Below, in pieces: positions 51,664 through 58,938 of a stretch of DNA of 64,000 bases (positions are counted from its first letter, which is position 1; every line of letters begins with the position of its first letter). The notes below the pieces were generated by a model. The model was not told the DNA's origin, did no database searches, and saw only the letters and a list, made by a program, of their open reading frames with translations. This DNA comes from Betaproteobacteria bacterium Ga0077523. Lineage in GTDB: Bacteria; Pseudomonadota; Gammaproteobacteria; Burkholderiales; Ga0077523. The translations under genes and the position numbers were made by a program. The stretch covers positions 108,739-172,738 of the forward strand of contig LNDQ01000120.1 of assembly GCA_001464695.1 (NCBI GenBank), written 5' to 3'.

Positions 51664-52707
51664 TCACTGCACCGGCTGGGCCTGCGGGAAATCCCACGAC
51701 CCGTCGACGACCTCCGGGCGCGGCCGGTACAGCCGCACCGTGTAGTTCCAGCCCTTCACGATCGGCAGGCAGTTCGGCAGCGGTTCGCGGCAGCCGCCGA
51801 ACTGCACGGTGACGGACCCGTCTGCATTGGGTCGCGCGGTGAGGCTGTTGATCGAATAAGCATTGAGCGCGTTCTTCTCGAAATAGCCCTTCGCGTTGTA
51901 GACGCTGAGCGACCAGAAGCCGTCCACCGGAACGTCGGTGACCGTGAGCCTGTGCACGGTCTTCCCATCGTTGAACCTCGGCACCACGATATCGTAGACC
52001 GCGGCCTCCTCCGGATTGCCGCCCCATCCGATGGCCGTGCCGATCAGGTGGCTGACCGGATCCACCTCCTCGCGCTTGCCGAACCGGACCGATGTCCCGC
52101 CGAGCGCACCCAGTGCCACGAGAGCGTTGCGGACCTTGTCCTGCGAAGCTTTGTCCCACTGCTGCGCTTCGTAGGTTCCGGTACTCGCCTGCTCCACGGT
52201 AATCGTATCCTGCAGCGCAGTGGCGGCCTTCAGGTCAGCCTTGTTGTCCGGATCTGCCAGAGTGCGGATGATCACGAACACGTACCGCGTGCCGACGTCG
52301 TCCTTCGTGAAGGTGTGCTGGCCCGGTGCATAGGCCACCTCGACGGTGTAGTGATCCTGCGAGATCACCTGCATCGACATGAAACGCTTGCCGGTGTCGG
52401 GCAGATCGATCGTCAATGGCGCAGCATCGAGATCGAACACGCCGGCGGAATAGAGCGTGTCGCGATTCATCCGCACCACGTCCTGCTTGTCGATGGGCGT
52501 CATCTGACGGTTGTGCACCAGCTTGCCGAAACCGCCCCCCTTCACGGTCCGGCCGAAGTAGAGATCGCTTTCGGCCCGAGCGAAGTTGCCGACGTTGACG
52601 GGTTCGGCGGCCTTGCCGGATGGTGCTGCGCTGTCGGCCGCGTAGCACGACGCGCTGATGAAGCCGACCAACAGGGCAGTCAGAGTGCGTCGACGAATGG
52701 GAAGCAT
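51664..52707 (-). CDS. Secreted DUF1254/DUF1214 protein
   Basis: 347 residues, signal peptide about 1-23 (S-A-S-C-Y-A-A). N-terminal DUF1254 with V-V-R-M-N-R-D-T-L-Y-S-A-G-V-F-D-L (77-93) and C-terminal DUF1214 with D-G-F-W-S-L-S-V-Y-N-A-K-G-Y-F near 263-277. The lone Cys in I-S-A-S-C could also be a lipobox (S-A-S-C). These domains are widespread in bacteria and their activity is unknown. Confidence 0.85.
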   Translation of the reverse strand: MLPIRRRTLTALLVGFISASCYAADSAAPSGKAAEPVNVGNFARAESDLYFGRTVKGGGFGKLVHNRQMTPIDKQDVVRMNRDTLYSAGVFDLDAAPLTIDLPDTGKRFMSMQVISQDHYTVEVAYAPGQHTFTKDDVGTRYVFVIIRTLADPDNKADLKAATALQDTITVEQASTGTYEAQQWDKASQDKVRNALVALGALGGTSVRFGKREEVDPVSHLIGTAIGWGGNPEEAAVYDIVVPRFNDGKTVHRLTVTDVPVDGFWSLSVYNAKGYFEKNALNAYSINSLTARPNADGSVTVQFGGCREPLPNCLPIVKGWNYTVRLYRPRPEVVDGSWDFPQAQPVQ

Positions 52708-52861
52708 GAGTCTCTCCAGGGTTGTGGCTGCGCTGCGCGGCGCTCGGATCGGCGGTGCTCGAAAGCGTCTGGATCGCAGTTTGCCATCAACCCGGGCGCA
52801 ACCAACTGCTACGAGAGCAACCTCGAAACGTGCTCGGTTGCCTCTGCGATGCCGATCCCGT

Positions 52862-53188
52862 TCAGCCGACCGTCAGTGCCTTCACTTGCTCGGCCAGGAG
52901 CCGCTTGCGTCCGCCCTTGCCGAACGCCTCGTCGAACTCCCGAGCCAGTTCCCGCATGATTTCCGAGCCGGCGGTGGCATGCATCGTCGCGTAGCTCTCG
53001 AACTCATACAGGGCGAGATACTGATACTCGTCCTCCCCTTCCAGGATCTTGTAGCGGCGCCCGCTGAGCACCCCGGGAAACCGCTCGATCGCCTTCGGCA
53101 GGTGGTCCTCGTTGTACCACTTGTTGAAGGCCTCCTCGTCCTCGGGTTTGACGCGGGCCATGACGATCAGCAAACCTTTGCTGTCCAT
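52862..53188 (-). CDS. Dimeric alpha/beta-barrel (EthD/DUF4286-like) protein
   Basis: 108 residues. L-I-V-M-A-R-V-K-P-E-D-E-E-A-F-N-K-W-Y-N-E-D-H-L-P (7-31) is the stress-responsive A/B-barrel opening with the N-x-x-H-L-P segment. Y-L-A-L-Y-E-F-E follows. Small enzymes of this fold act in aromatic or polyketide-like degradation; no specific role is visible. It is the last GC-rich gene before the low-GC patch. Confidence 0.77.
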   Translation of the reverse strand: MDSKGLLIVMARVKPEDEEAFNKWYNEDHLPKAIERFPGVLSGRRYKILEGEDEYQYLALYEFESYATMHATAGSEIMRELAREFDEAFGKGGRKRLLAEQVKALTVG

Positions 53189-53441
53189 GCTTCAGGTCTC
53201 CTCGATGTCTCAGCGCCAATCGCATTGTGCAGTGATTATGCTGCCCAATCGGTCTGCTCGTGAAGGCGGTGCCAAGGGCGCCACGGCGAGTACGTGGTGG
53301 ATATGCGGTTCGGCCACAGGCACGTCTGAGGTCGCCCCAGCTTCTAGACAGATCGAACTTGCGTCCCGATCCAACGATGGCTCACTCGGCAACAAAATGT
53401 ACCAAGGAACGCAGATTCCAACGCTCGGTGAAAGGCTTTAC

Positions 53442-54224
53442 CTATTCCGAAGCTCTGATCTGCTTGGCGAGCGCGGCCAATTCATCGAGGCCCACTATTG
53501 GACACGGGTTTGCGAGGAGGGCCTCAAGTTGCTCGATTTCCTGGTCCAAGGATTGGACCACGGAACTGATCACTAGGTCGAAATTCAACAAGGCCTTCCA
53601 CGCGCTGGGTCCGTTGCGGAGACTTGCAACAAGATCAATTTCACCCAGACTGTTGGCAGTTGCCTGCGAGGCGCCACGCATGGCTCGCAACCAGTCTAGA
53701 GGTAACCTCTGAACTGCGATCCCTACAAGGTCACTCTGGCGGCAGGTTGGTGAGGACCTTGCTGCAATCACCTTCCACTCCTCGCGTTCGGAACGCACCC
53801 ACATCCATCCCGCACTTCCGACCCCTATACAGATGGAATCGTGCTCGAACCACGTTGCAAGTATGCCTTCGGTCGGCACTAGCCCGAGCCTCTGCTTCAG
53901 AGCGGGCACTCGGTAGTACCTCAAACCATCCTCGTTTCTGAAGCCTAGATAGTCATGACCACTGAAGTCTAAGGCTCTCGCAAACAAGTCGGAGATACTA
54001 GAGCAACTCCGAGAAACCGCATGCGCGAAGGCTGGCGCGTTGTCAGGATTGCGCACGGCAAGTGCAAGGTAGATCCACGCTTTCTCTGCATCACGAACTT
54101 TCAGATCCTGTAGCGTCTCCTCGGCCAAACACCATCCTGCCGGGAGACATCTGACAAACTGGGCAGCCGGGCATTCTGCATTTTTGTCATGAATGATCTG
54201 CGACGCAGCTTCTTTCAAGTTCAT
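53442..54224 (-). CDS. Unrecognised protein in low-GC patch (260 residues)
   Basis: 260 residues from the ATG at 54224 (GAGG 7 bases upstream). No family recognised. It contains hydrophobic and Trp-rich stretches (A-G-W-M-W-V-R-S near 137-144), several Cys, and a C-terminal helical part (S-L-D-Q-E-I-E-Q-L-E-A-L-L-A). No signal peptide or membrane segment is clear. Base composition is visibly poorer in G+C than flanking genes and codon choice differs, so horizontal acquisition is likely. It follows the 174-residue gene by 83 bases on the same strand, and the two may form an operon. Confidence is for the gene being real. Confidence 0.6.
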   Translation of the reverse strand: MNLKEAASQIIHDKNAECPAAQFVRCLPAGWCLAEETLQDLKVRDAEKAWIYLALAVRNPDNAPAFAHAVSRSCSSISDLFARALDFSGHDYLGFRNEDGLRYYRVPALKQRLGLVPTEGILATWFEHDSICIGVGSAGWMWVRSEREEWKVIAARSSPTCRQSDLVGIAVQRLPLDWLRAMRGASQATANSLGEIDLVASLRNGPSAWKALLNFDLVISSVVQSLDQEIEQLEALLANPCPIVGLDELAALAKQIRASE

Positions 54225-54307
54225 GGTCAACCTCAAGACAAGCGATGGAAGAAGAGACGCGTCCCAAACATGCAGCAGAACCAGGCGATTGGACGCGCGG
54301 CGTTAGC

Positions 54308-54832
54308 CTACTTCTTCATCCTGTAATACTCCCGTCCAATGTCGACACCGGACTCGATGGACTCTTTGATTTCTTTGATAACTTCTATAGGCTTCAAGGC
54401 AATTGCTGCACTTCCGAGAATCACGTCGGCAGCCTTCAGGGTAGGCGTGACCAGTCGAAACAATCTCTTCCACCAAGTGCCCTTTTCTCTCCGTCTTCCT
54501 TGTATCGCGAGGTGATCCACGAGCTCGTCGTGTGCATGGTCAAATACGGAGAGCTTGAAGACAAGTTGTGCGCCAGTCAGGCCAACGTCCCGCAGGTCGG
54601 AGAGCGCATTTGACGCCTGCGGTTCCTTCAGAGACTCAATAACGAGATCAAACTTTGGTCGCACTTCTGCAAACGCATTTCTCATACGCGGTAGATGCCG
54701 GGGATTGATGGCAGGAATTCGTCCTTCCGCGAAATCTCCTAGAAGATTATCCATCTGACGAAAGAATTCCCTCAACCGCCGTAGCGCCTCGGCATCGTCG
54801 ATGGTGTCAATAGAGCTATTGGCCATTGCCAT
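54308..54832 (-). CDS. Unrecognised helical protein in low-GC patch (174 residues)
   Basis: 174 residues, ATG at 54832, with GGAG 5-10 bases upstream on the minus strand. Predicted mostly alpha-helical, with an acidic N-terminus (D-D-A-E-A-L-R-R-L-R-E-F-F), a basic central part (Q-G-R-R-R-E-K-G-T-W-W-K-R) and a C-terminal amphipathic to hydrophobic helix (A-A-D-V-I-L-G-S-A-A-I-A-L). No catalytic motif. It is the upstream member of the candidate two-gene unit with the 260-residue gene. I do not recognise a family. Confidence 0.6.
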   Translation of the reverse strand: MAMANSSIDTIDDAEALRRLREFFRQMDNLLGDFAEGRIPAINPRHLPRMRNAFAEVRPKFDLVIESLKEPQASNALSDLRDVGLTGAQLVFKLSVFDHAHDELVDHLAIQGRRREKGTWWKRLFRLVTPTLKAADVILGSAAIALKPIEVIKEIKESIESGVDIGREYYRMKK

Positions 54833-55291
54833 TCCTCCGGTCGATCACTCGTTGCACCGTAGTATTGCGTGCGACACCCATGACACAGCTTGCAGATAGT
54901 GCGATCGCGCTTTGATCTGATCATTCATCGGGTGGAGCCGACTCCGATCGCGTGGCTATTCGTATCTACAGTGACCTTCAACTTACACTTCCGCTGCGAT
55001 GTACAAGACACGCCATGGCACACTGAACGCTGACAAGAACCTCCCTCAGACTGCCACCTTGACTGCAGTTTGGGACTCATTGGGGTCTGGAGACTCTTGT
55101 CGAACAATCACTTCCCCCGTCCTGAGTACGAGCGGTCGTGTCGCCGCGATGGGCGCCATGCTCCACCGAAGGCGTGAGTAATGTCACTACACGTACTTGA
55201 TGGCTTGCTCTTGACTCGTCAGTAATGGTTTCTCCTGCAAGAAGTCCACCTTACTTTGTCCAGCCTTACCGATTGCCCACCGATTGCTCTA
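54833..55291. other. 459-base low-GC region without a recognisable gene
   Basis: Between the divergent starts of the 174-residue gene and the MBL-fold gene. It has only short frames without family resemblance. Composition is close to 50 percent G+C by eye, rising to typical values at about 55320, inside the first codons of the MBL gene. No inverted repeats, tRNA, integrase or attachment-site-like duplication was found by eye. Confidence 0.5.
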
Positions 55292-55972
55292 ATGCTATTT
55301 CCAGAATCTCGTACGAAAGTCACCCTGATCCCCGTCACCCCCTTCCAGCAGAACTGCTCCCTCCTCGTCTGCGAGGAGACCAACCGTGCCGCCGTCGTCG
55401 ACCCCGGCGGTGACCTCGACGTAGTCCTTGCCGAGGTCGAGAAACAGGGCGCCACGCTCGAGAAGATCCTGCTCACCCACGGCCACATCGACCATTGCGG
55501 CGGGACAGCGGAGTTGGCGGCACGGCTGAAGCTGCCGGTCGAAGGCCCGCAGCGGGAAGATGCCTTCTGGATCGACCAGCTGCCCGAGCAGGGGCACAGG
55601 TTCGGGTTTCCGCAGCTTGCGAGCTTCACACCCGACCGGTGGCTGGAGTCGGGCGACACGGTGAAGTTCGGCAACGTCGAGATGGAAGTCCGCTACTGTC
55701 CTGGTCACACGCCGGGGCACGTGATCTTTTTTCACCGCGCGTTGCGGTTGGCGTTCGTCGGAGACGTACTGTTTCGGGGGTCGATCGGGCGGACGGATTT
55801 TCCGCGGGGCGATTTCGATACGTTGATCGAGTCGATCACCACACAGCTCTGGCCTTTGGGGGATGATGTGACGTTCGTGCCGGGGCATGGGCCGGTGTCG
55901 ACGTTCGGCGAGGAGCGGAGGGACAATCCGTTCGTGGGGGATGCTGCCTTGGTCCATCGATCGCACGGGTGA
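55292..55972 (+). CDS. MBL-fold metallohydrolase (glyoxalase II-like)
   Basis: 226 residues from the ATG at 55292. The metal motif T-H-G-H-I-D-H-C-G-G gives H63, H65, D67 and H68, followed by C-P-G-H-T-P-G-H (further His ligand), V-G-D-V-L-F and F-V-P-G-H-G-P at the end. This is a typical YcbL/GloB-like small hydrolase. The first eight or nine codons lie in the lower-GC zone; homologues usually start near K-V-T-L-I-P-V, so the N-terminus may be altered by the adjacent patch. Confidence 0.87.
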   Translation: MLFPESRTKVTLIPVTPFQQNCSLLVCEETNRAAVVDPGGDLDVVLAEVEKQGATLEKILLTHGHIDHCGGTAELAARLKLPVEGPQREDAFWIDQLPEQGHRFGFPQLASFTPDRWLESGDTVKFGNVEMEVRYCPGHTPGHVIFFHRALRLAFVGDVLFRGSIGRTDFPRGDFDTLIESITTQLWPLGDDVTFVPGHGPVSTFGEERRDNPFVGDAALVHRSHG

Positions 55973-55976
55973 GGTC

Positions 55977-56020
55977 GGCCCCCATCCCAACCTTCCCCCG
56001 CGGCCGCGGGGGAAGGGGCG
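55977..56020. repeat. Dispersed repeat, family A2 (partial)
   Basis: GCCCCCATCCCAACCTTCCC then CCGCGGCCGCGGGGGAAGGG, one half of the element, with only a remnant of a second half (CCCCGCCCGGGGAGG). Lies between the MBL-fold gene and the methyltransferase. Confidence 0.75.
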
Positions 56021-56080
56021 TACTGCCCCGCCCGGGGAGGAGGATGCAATGCCTGCTCGCAATCGCTGAGGGTTAGATCG

Positions 56081-56701
56081 ATGGGCTTCTACGACCGCCA
56101 CATCCTTCCGCACATACTCGATTGCGTTTGCGGATTCGGCCCGGTTACGGGGCAACGCCGAAAGGTGGTGCCGCTGGCACGCGGGCGGGTGCTGGAAGTC
56201 GGGATCGGCAGCGGTTTGAATCTCGCGCACTACGATCAGTCGAAGGTGACTTCGCTCATCGGCCTCGACCCGGGGGCGGAACTGGTGGCGATGGCACGCC
56301 GGCGCGCGGAACGAGCGCACATCCCGGTGGAGTTTCTCGAACTCGAAGGCGAATCCATCCCGCTCGACGATGAAAGTATCGACACCGTCGTGGTGACCTA
56401 CACGCTGTGTTCCATCCCGGATGTCGAACGCGCGCTGGGCCAGATGCGGCGTGTGCTGAAGCGCGACGGCACCCTGCTTTTCTGCGAGCACGGCCTCGCA
56501 CCCGATCCGGACGTGGTGCGCTGGCAGAAGCGGATGGAGCCCTTGTGGGGCAAGCTGGCCGGTGGCTGCCATCTTGCTCGCGATGTGCCTGCGCTGCTGC
56601 GTGGGGCGGGATTCGCGGTGGAGTTGTCCGAGACCGCCTATCTCAAGGGCGGGCCGAAGTTCGCCAGCTACCACTACCTCGGAGCGGCCCGGCCCGGTTG
56701 A
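56081..56701 (+). CDS. Class I SAM-dependent methyltransferase
   Basis: 206 residues. Motif I V-L-E-V-G-I-G-S-G-L-N near 37-47, G-L-D-P-G (SAM ribose), and T-L-C-S-I-P-D-V-E near 107-115. L-R-R-V-L-K-R-D-G-T-L-L-F-C-E-H-G is the motif III region. UbiE/MenG-like small-molecule methyltransferase type; acceptor unknown. Confidence 0.86.
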   Translation: MGFYDRHILPHILDCVCGFGPVTGQRRKVVPLARGRVLEVGIGSGLNLAHYDQSKVTSLIGLDPGAELVAMARRRAERAHIPVEFLELEGESIPLDDESIDTVVVTYTLCSIPDVERALGQMRRVLKRDGTLLFCEHGLAPDPDVVRWQKRMEPLWGKLAGGCHLARDVPALLRGAGFAVELSETAYLKGGPKFASYHYLGAARPG

Positions 56702-56704
56702 GAG

Positions 56705-56858
56705 GACGTCCCCCCGATGGGCCTGCGGCCCTTCCCCCCGGGGGGCCAGCCCGCTTGGGGCGGCCCGGCGCGGGCTGAAGGATGTGGTCCCCCCCGATGG
56801 GCCTGCGGCCCTTCCCCCCGGGGGGCCAGCCCGCTTGGGGCGGCCCGGCGCGGGCTGG
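56705..56858 (+). repeat. Family B repeat in tandem duplication
   Basis: Two nearly identical 73-74 base copies (56705-56778 and 56786-56858): CCCCCCGATGGGCCTGCGGC, then CCTTCCCCCCGGGGGGCCAG and CCCGCTTGGGGCGGCCCGGC ending GCGGGCTG. They are separated by 7 bases (AAGGATG). The copies look identical over almost their full length, so duplication is recent. Confidence 0.9.
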
Positions 56859-56890
56859 CACAATTCGGGCAACCCTTGGAAGACCGCACG

Positions 56891-57856
56891 ATGACCATCC
56901 GCCTGCCCACTCTCGAACAACTCGAACGCGCCGCCGACGTGGTCTATCAGACCATGACGCCGACGGCACAGCATTCGTGGCCGCTCCTCAACGCCGAGCT
57001 CGGTGCGCAGGTCTGGTTGAAGCACGAGAACCAGACCCCGCTCGGTGCCTTCAAGATGCGCGGCGGACTCGTCTACTTCCAGCAGCTCGTGGCGGCCGGG
57101 CCGAAGCCGGCGGGCGTCATCAGCGCGACGCGAGGCAATCACGGGCAGTCGATCGCGTTCGCCGCGCGCAAGCACGAGATTGCTTCGACGATCGTGGTGC
57201 CGCACGGCAACAGCCGCGAGAAGAACGCGGCGATGCGTGCGCTGGGCGCGGAGCTGATCGAACACGGGGAGGATTTCCAGGAAGCACGCGAGCACGCGAC
57301 ACAGTTGGCCGAGCGGCGCAAGCTGCACATGATCCCCTCGTTCCATCCGTTTCTAGTGCAGGGCGTGGCGAGCTGGGCGCTGGAGTTGATGCATGCGGTG
57401 CACGACCTGCACACACTGTATGTGCCCATCGGGCTCGGCTCGGGCATCTGCGGTGCCGTCGCGGTGCGCGAGGCGCTGGGGTTACCCGTCGAGATCGTCG
57501 GCGTGGTGTCGGCGGATGCGCCGGCCTATGCACGGTCATTCGAGTACAAGGAGCCCGTGGAGCGCCCCGCTCGCACCGAGCTCGCCGATGGCCTCGCATG
57601 CCGCAAGCCCGAGCCGGTGGCGTTGGAGATCATCCTTGCGCACGTCGCACGGATCGTCGAGGTGACGGATTCAGACGTCGCGGACGCAATGCGGCTGGTG
57701 TTCAGCACCACCCATACCGTGGCAGAGGGTGCCGGGGCTGCGGGGGTGGCGGCGATGTTGCGGGAGAAGGGAAAGATCGCCGGCAGGAAGGTGGCGACGG
57801 TGTTGTGCGGGGCGAATGTGGATCGGCCGGTGTTTGCGAAGGTGTTGGCGGGGTAG
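56891..57856 (+). CDS. Threonine/serine dehydratase-like PLP enzyme
   Basis: 321 residues, fold-type II PLP enzyme. PLP lysine K55 in G-A-F-K-M-R-G-G, S-A-T-R-G-N-H-G-Q-S near 90-99, and the phosphate cup G-L-G-S-G-I-C-G-A near 182. Lacks the C-terminal ACT-like regulatory domain of biosynthetic IlvA, so it looks like the short catabolic form (threonine deaminase or a racemase-like relative). Sits directly after the tandem repeat. Confidence 0.88.
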   Translation: MTIRLPTLEQLERAADVVYQTMTPTAQHSWPLLNAELGAQVWLKHENQTPLGAFKMRGGLVYFQQLVAAGPKPAGVISATRGNHGQSIAFAARKHEIASTIVVPHGNSREKNAAMRALGAELIEHGEDFQEAREHATQLAERRKLHMIPSFHPFLVQGVASWALELMHAVHDLHTLYVPIGLGSGICGAVAVREALGLPVEIVGVVSADAPAYARSFEYKEPVERPARTELADGLACRKPEPVALEIILAHVARIVEVTDSDVADAMRLVFSTTHTVAEGAGAAGVAAMLREKGKIAGRKVATVLCGANVDRPVFAKVLAG

Positions 57857-57877
57857 GTTCCGCTCCCGCGGGTCGCT

Positions 57878-57980
57878 GCCCCCATCCCCCGCCTTCCCCC
57901 GACAAAGTCGGGGGAAGGAGCCGCACACCTGATGTACACCCCTTCCCCCAGCTTTGCTGGGGGAAGGTTGGGATGGGGGG
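57878..57980. repeat. Dispersed repeat, family A2
   Basis: Facing halves GCCCCCATCCCCCGCCTTCC with a CCCCGACAAAGTCGGGGGAA palindrome, and CCCCTTCCCCCAGCTTTGCT closing in GGGATGGGGG. Convergent gap between threonine dehydratase and TetR. Confidence 0.85.
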
Positions 57981-58041
57981 GGGAGGGAGTGCCTGTGACA
58001 AACGGCGGGTGGAAACCAGCAGTCACTTCCCCACGCCTCGA

Positions 58042-58722
58042 TCACTTGCGTGCGCGCACACCCTCCAGGCAGGTGCGCGCGACCAGGTCAGCGGTCTTGC
58101 TGAGCAGCTCCGGGTTCTCCACCAGAAAGTCGAGCCGCTTGTGGACCGCCAGCGAACAAAAGCCATGCAGCGTGGACCAGGCGGCGATGGACACGGCCAT
58201 CGGATCCCCCTTCATCACGAGACCGGATTCCTGACTCGCGACGATCAGGTCGACCAGCGTCTGGAAAGCGCCGTTGCCGGCGTCGTGCAGGCTGGTGTGC
58301 TGACCCGGCTCGTACTTCATGTAGCCACCGAACATCAGCTTGAAGTGCTCGGCATAGCCGAAGGCGAAGCCGATGTACGCCCGCGCCGCTTCGAGAAACC
58401 AGCGCTCGTGATCGCTCTCATGCTGGTGGCGCGCCTCCAGCAGCACTTCGCGCAGCTTCACGAAACCCTGCTCCGCGATGCCGGCCAGCAGGGCATCTCG
58501 GCTCTCGAAATGTCGATAGGGGGCGGTGCGGCTCACGCCGGCCTGCCGCGCAAGCTCGCGCAGCCCCAGCGCCTCGGCACCCTGCTCCTTCAATAGCTGG
58601 ATCCCGGCCGCGAGCAGCGCCTCGCGCAGGTTGCCGTGGTGATAGGGCTCGGGCACGGCCTTGCGCCGGCCTTTGCGCGGGGCCGGTCGGGCAGCGGGCT
58701 TCCTGGGGGTCTTGAACGGCAC
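58042..58722 (-). CDS. TetR-family regulator of the RND-LolA locus
   Basis: 226 residues from the GTG at 58722 (GGAG 6 bases upstream). A basic tail (K-T-P-R-K-P-A-A-R-P) precedes the helix-turn-helix: L-R-E-A-L-L-A-A-G, L-R-E-L-A-R-Q-A-G-V-S-R-T-A-P-Y-R-H-F. The C-terminal part matches the WHG/TetR_C domain (G-Y-A-E-H-F-K-L-M-F). Divergent from the transporter across two operator-like palindromes, so it probably represses both itself and the transporter. Confidence 0.87.
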   Translation of the reverse strand: MPFKTPRKPAARPAPRKGRRKAVPEPYHHGNLREALLAAGIQLLKEQGAEALGLRELARQAGVSRTAPYRHFESRDALLAGIAEQGFVKLREVLLEARHQHESDHERWFLEAARAYIGFAFGYAEHFKLMFGGYMKYEPGQHTSLHDAGNGAFQTLVDLIVASQESGLVMKGDPMAVSIAAWSTLHGFCSLAVHKRLDFLVENPELLSKTADLVARTCLEGVRARK

Positions 58723-58847
58723 GGGTCTCCTCTCGGGCGGATCGTCCCCGGGTCGGATGCAGCCGGCTGGACAACGCGGGAGTGTCGAAGCTTCGCCGTC
58801 CGCTGACAAGCCCTGCGGCCTCGATGAACGCTCCGGCGCAAAAACAT

Positions 58848-58905
58848 GTTGACATCGTCCACACCGCCCGCCAACAATCTGCGCCGTCATGTAGACGACG
58901 TCAAC
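58848..58905. promoter_or_regulatory. Pair of operator-like palindromes in the TetR/RND intergenic region
   Basis: GTTGACATCGTCCAC (58848-58862) and GTAGACGACGTCAAC (58891-58905). Both fit GTnGACn-n-nGTCnAC, each imperfectly palindromic, and they are inverted relative to each other (13 of 15 positions). Centres are 43 bases apart, about four helical turns. The first contains TTGACA, a possible -35 element. Confidence 0.65.
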
Positions 58906-58938
58906 TTATCGCGCCCGGCGGGCGGGAAGGGACCTTTC

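Noticed and set aside
53112..53712. Plus-strand frames of about 150 residues at the left edge of the low-GC patch
   Set aside because: No family resemblance and antisense to the 260-residue gene and the EthD-like gene; probably chance.
55295..57346. A 683-residue minus-strand frame over MBL, methyltransferase and threonine dehydratase
   Set aside because: Crosses three recognised plus-strand genes and two repeats; no coherent domain.
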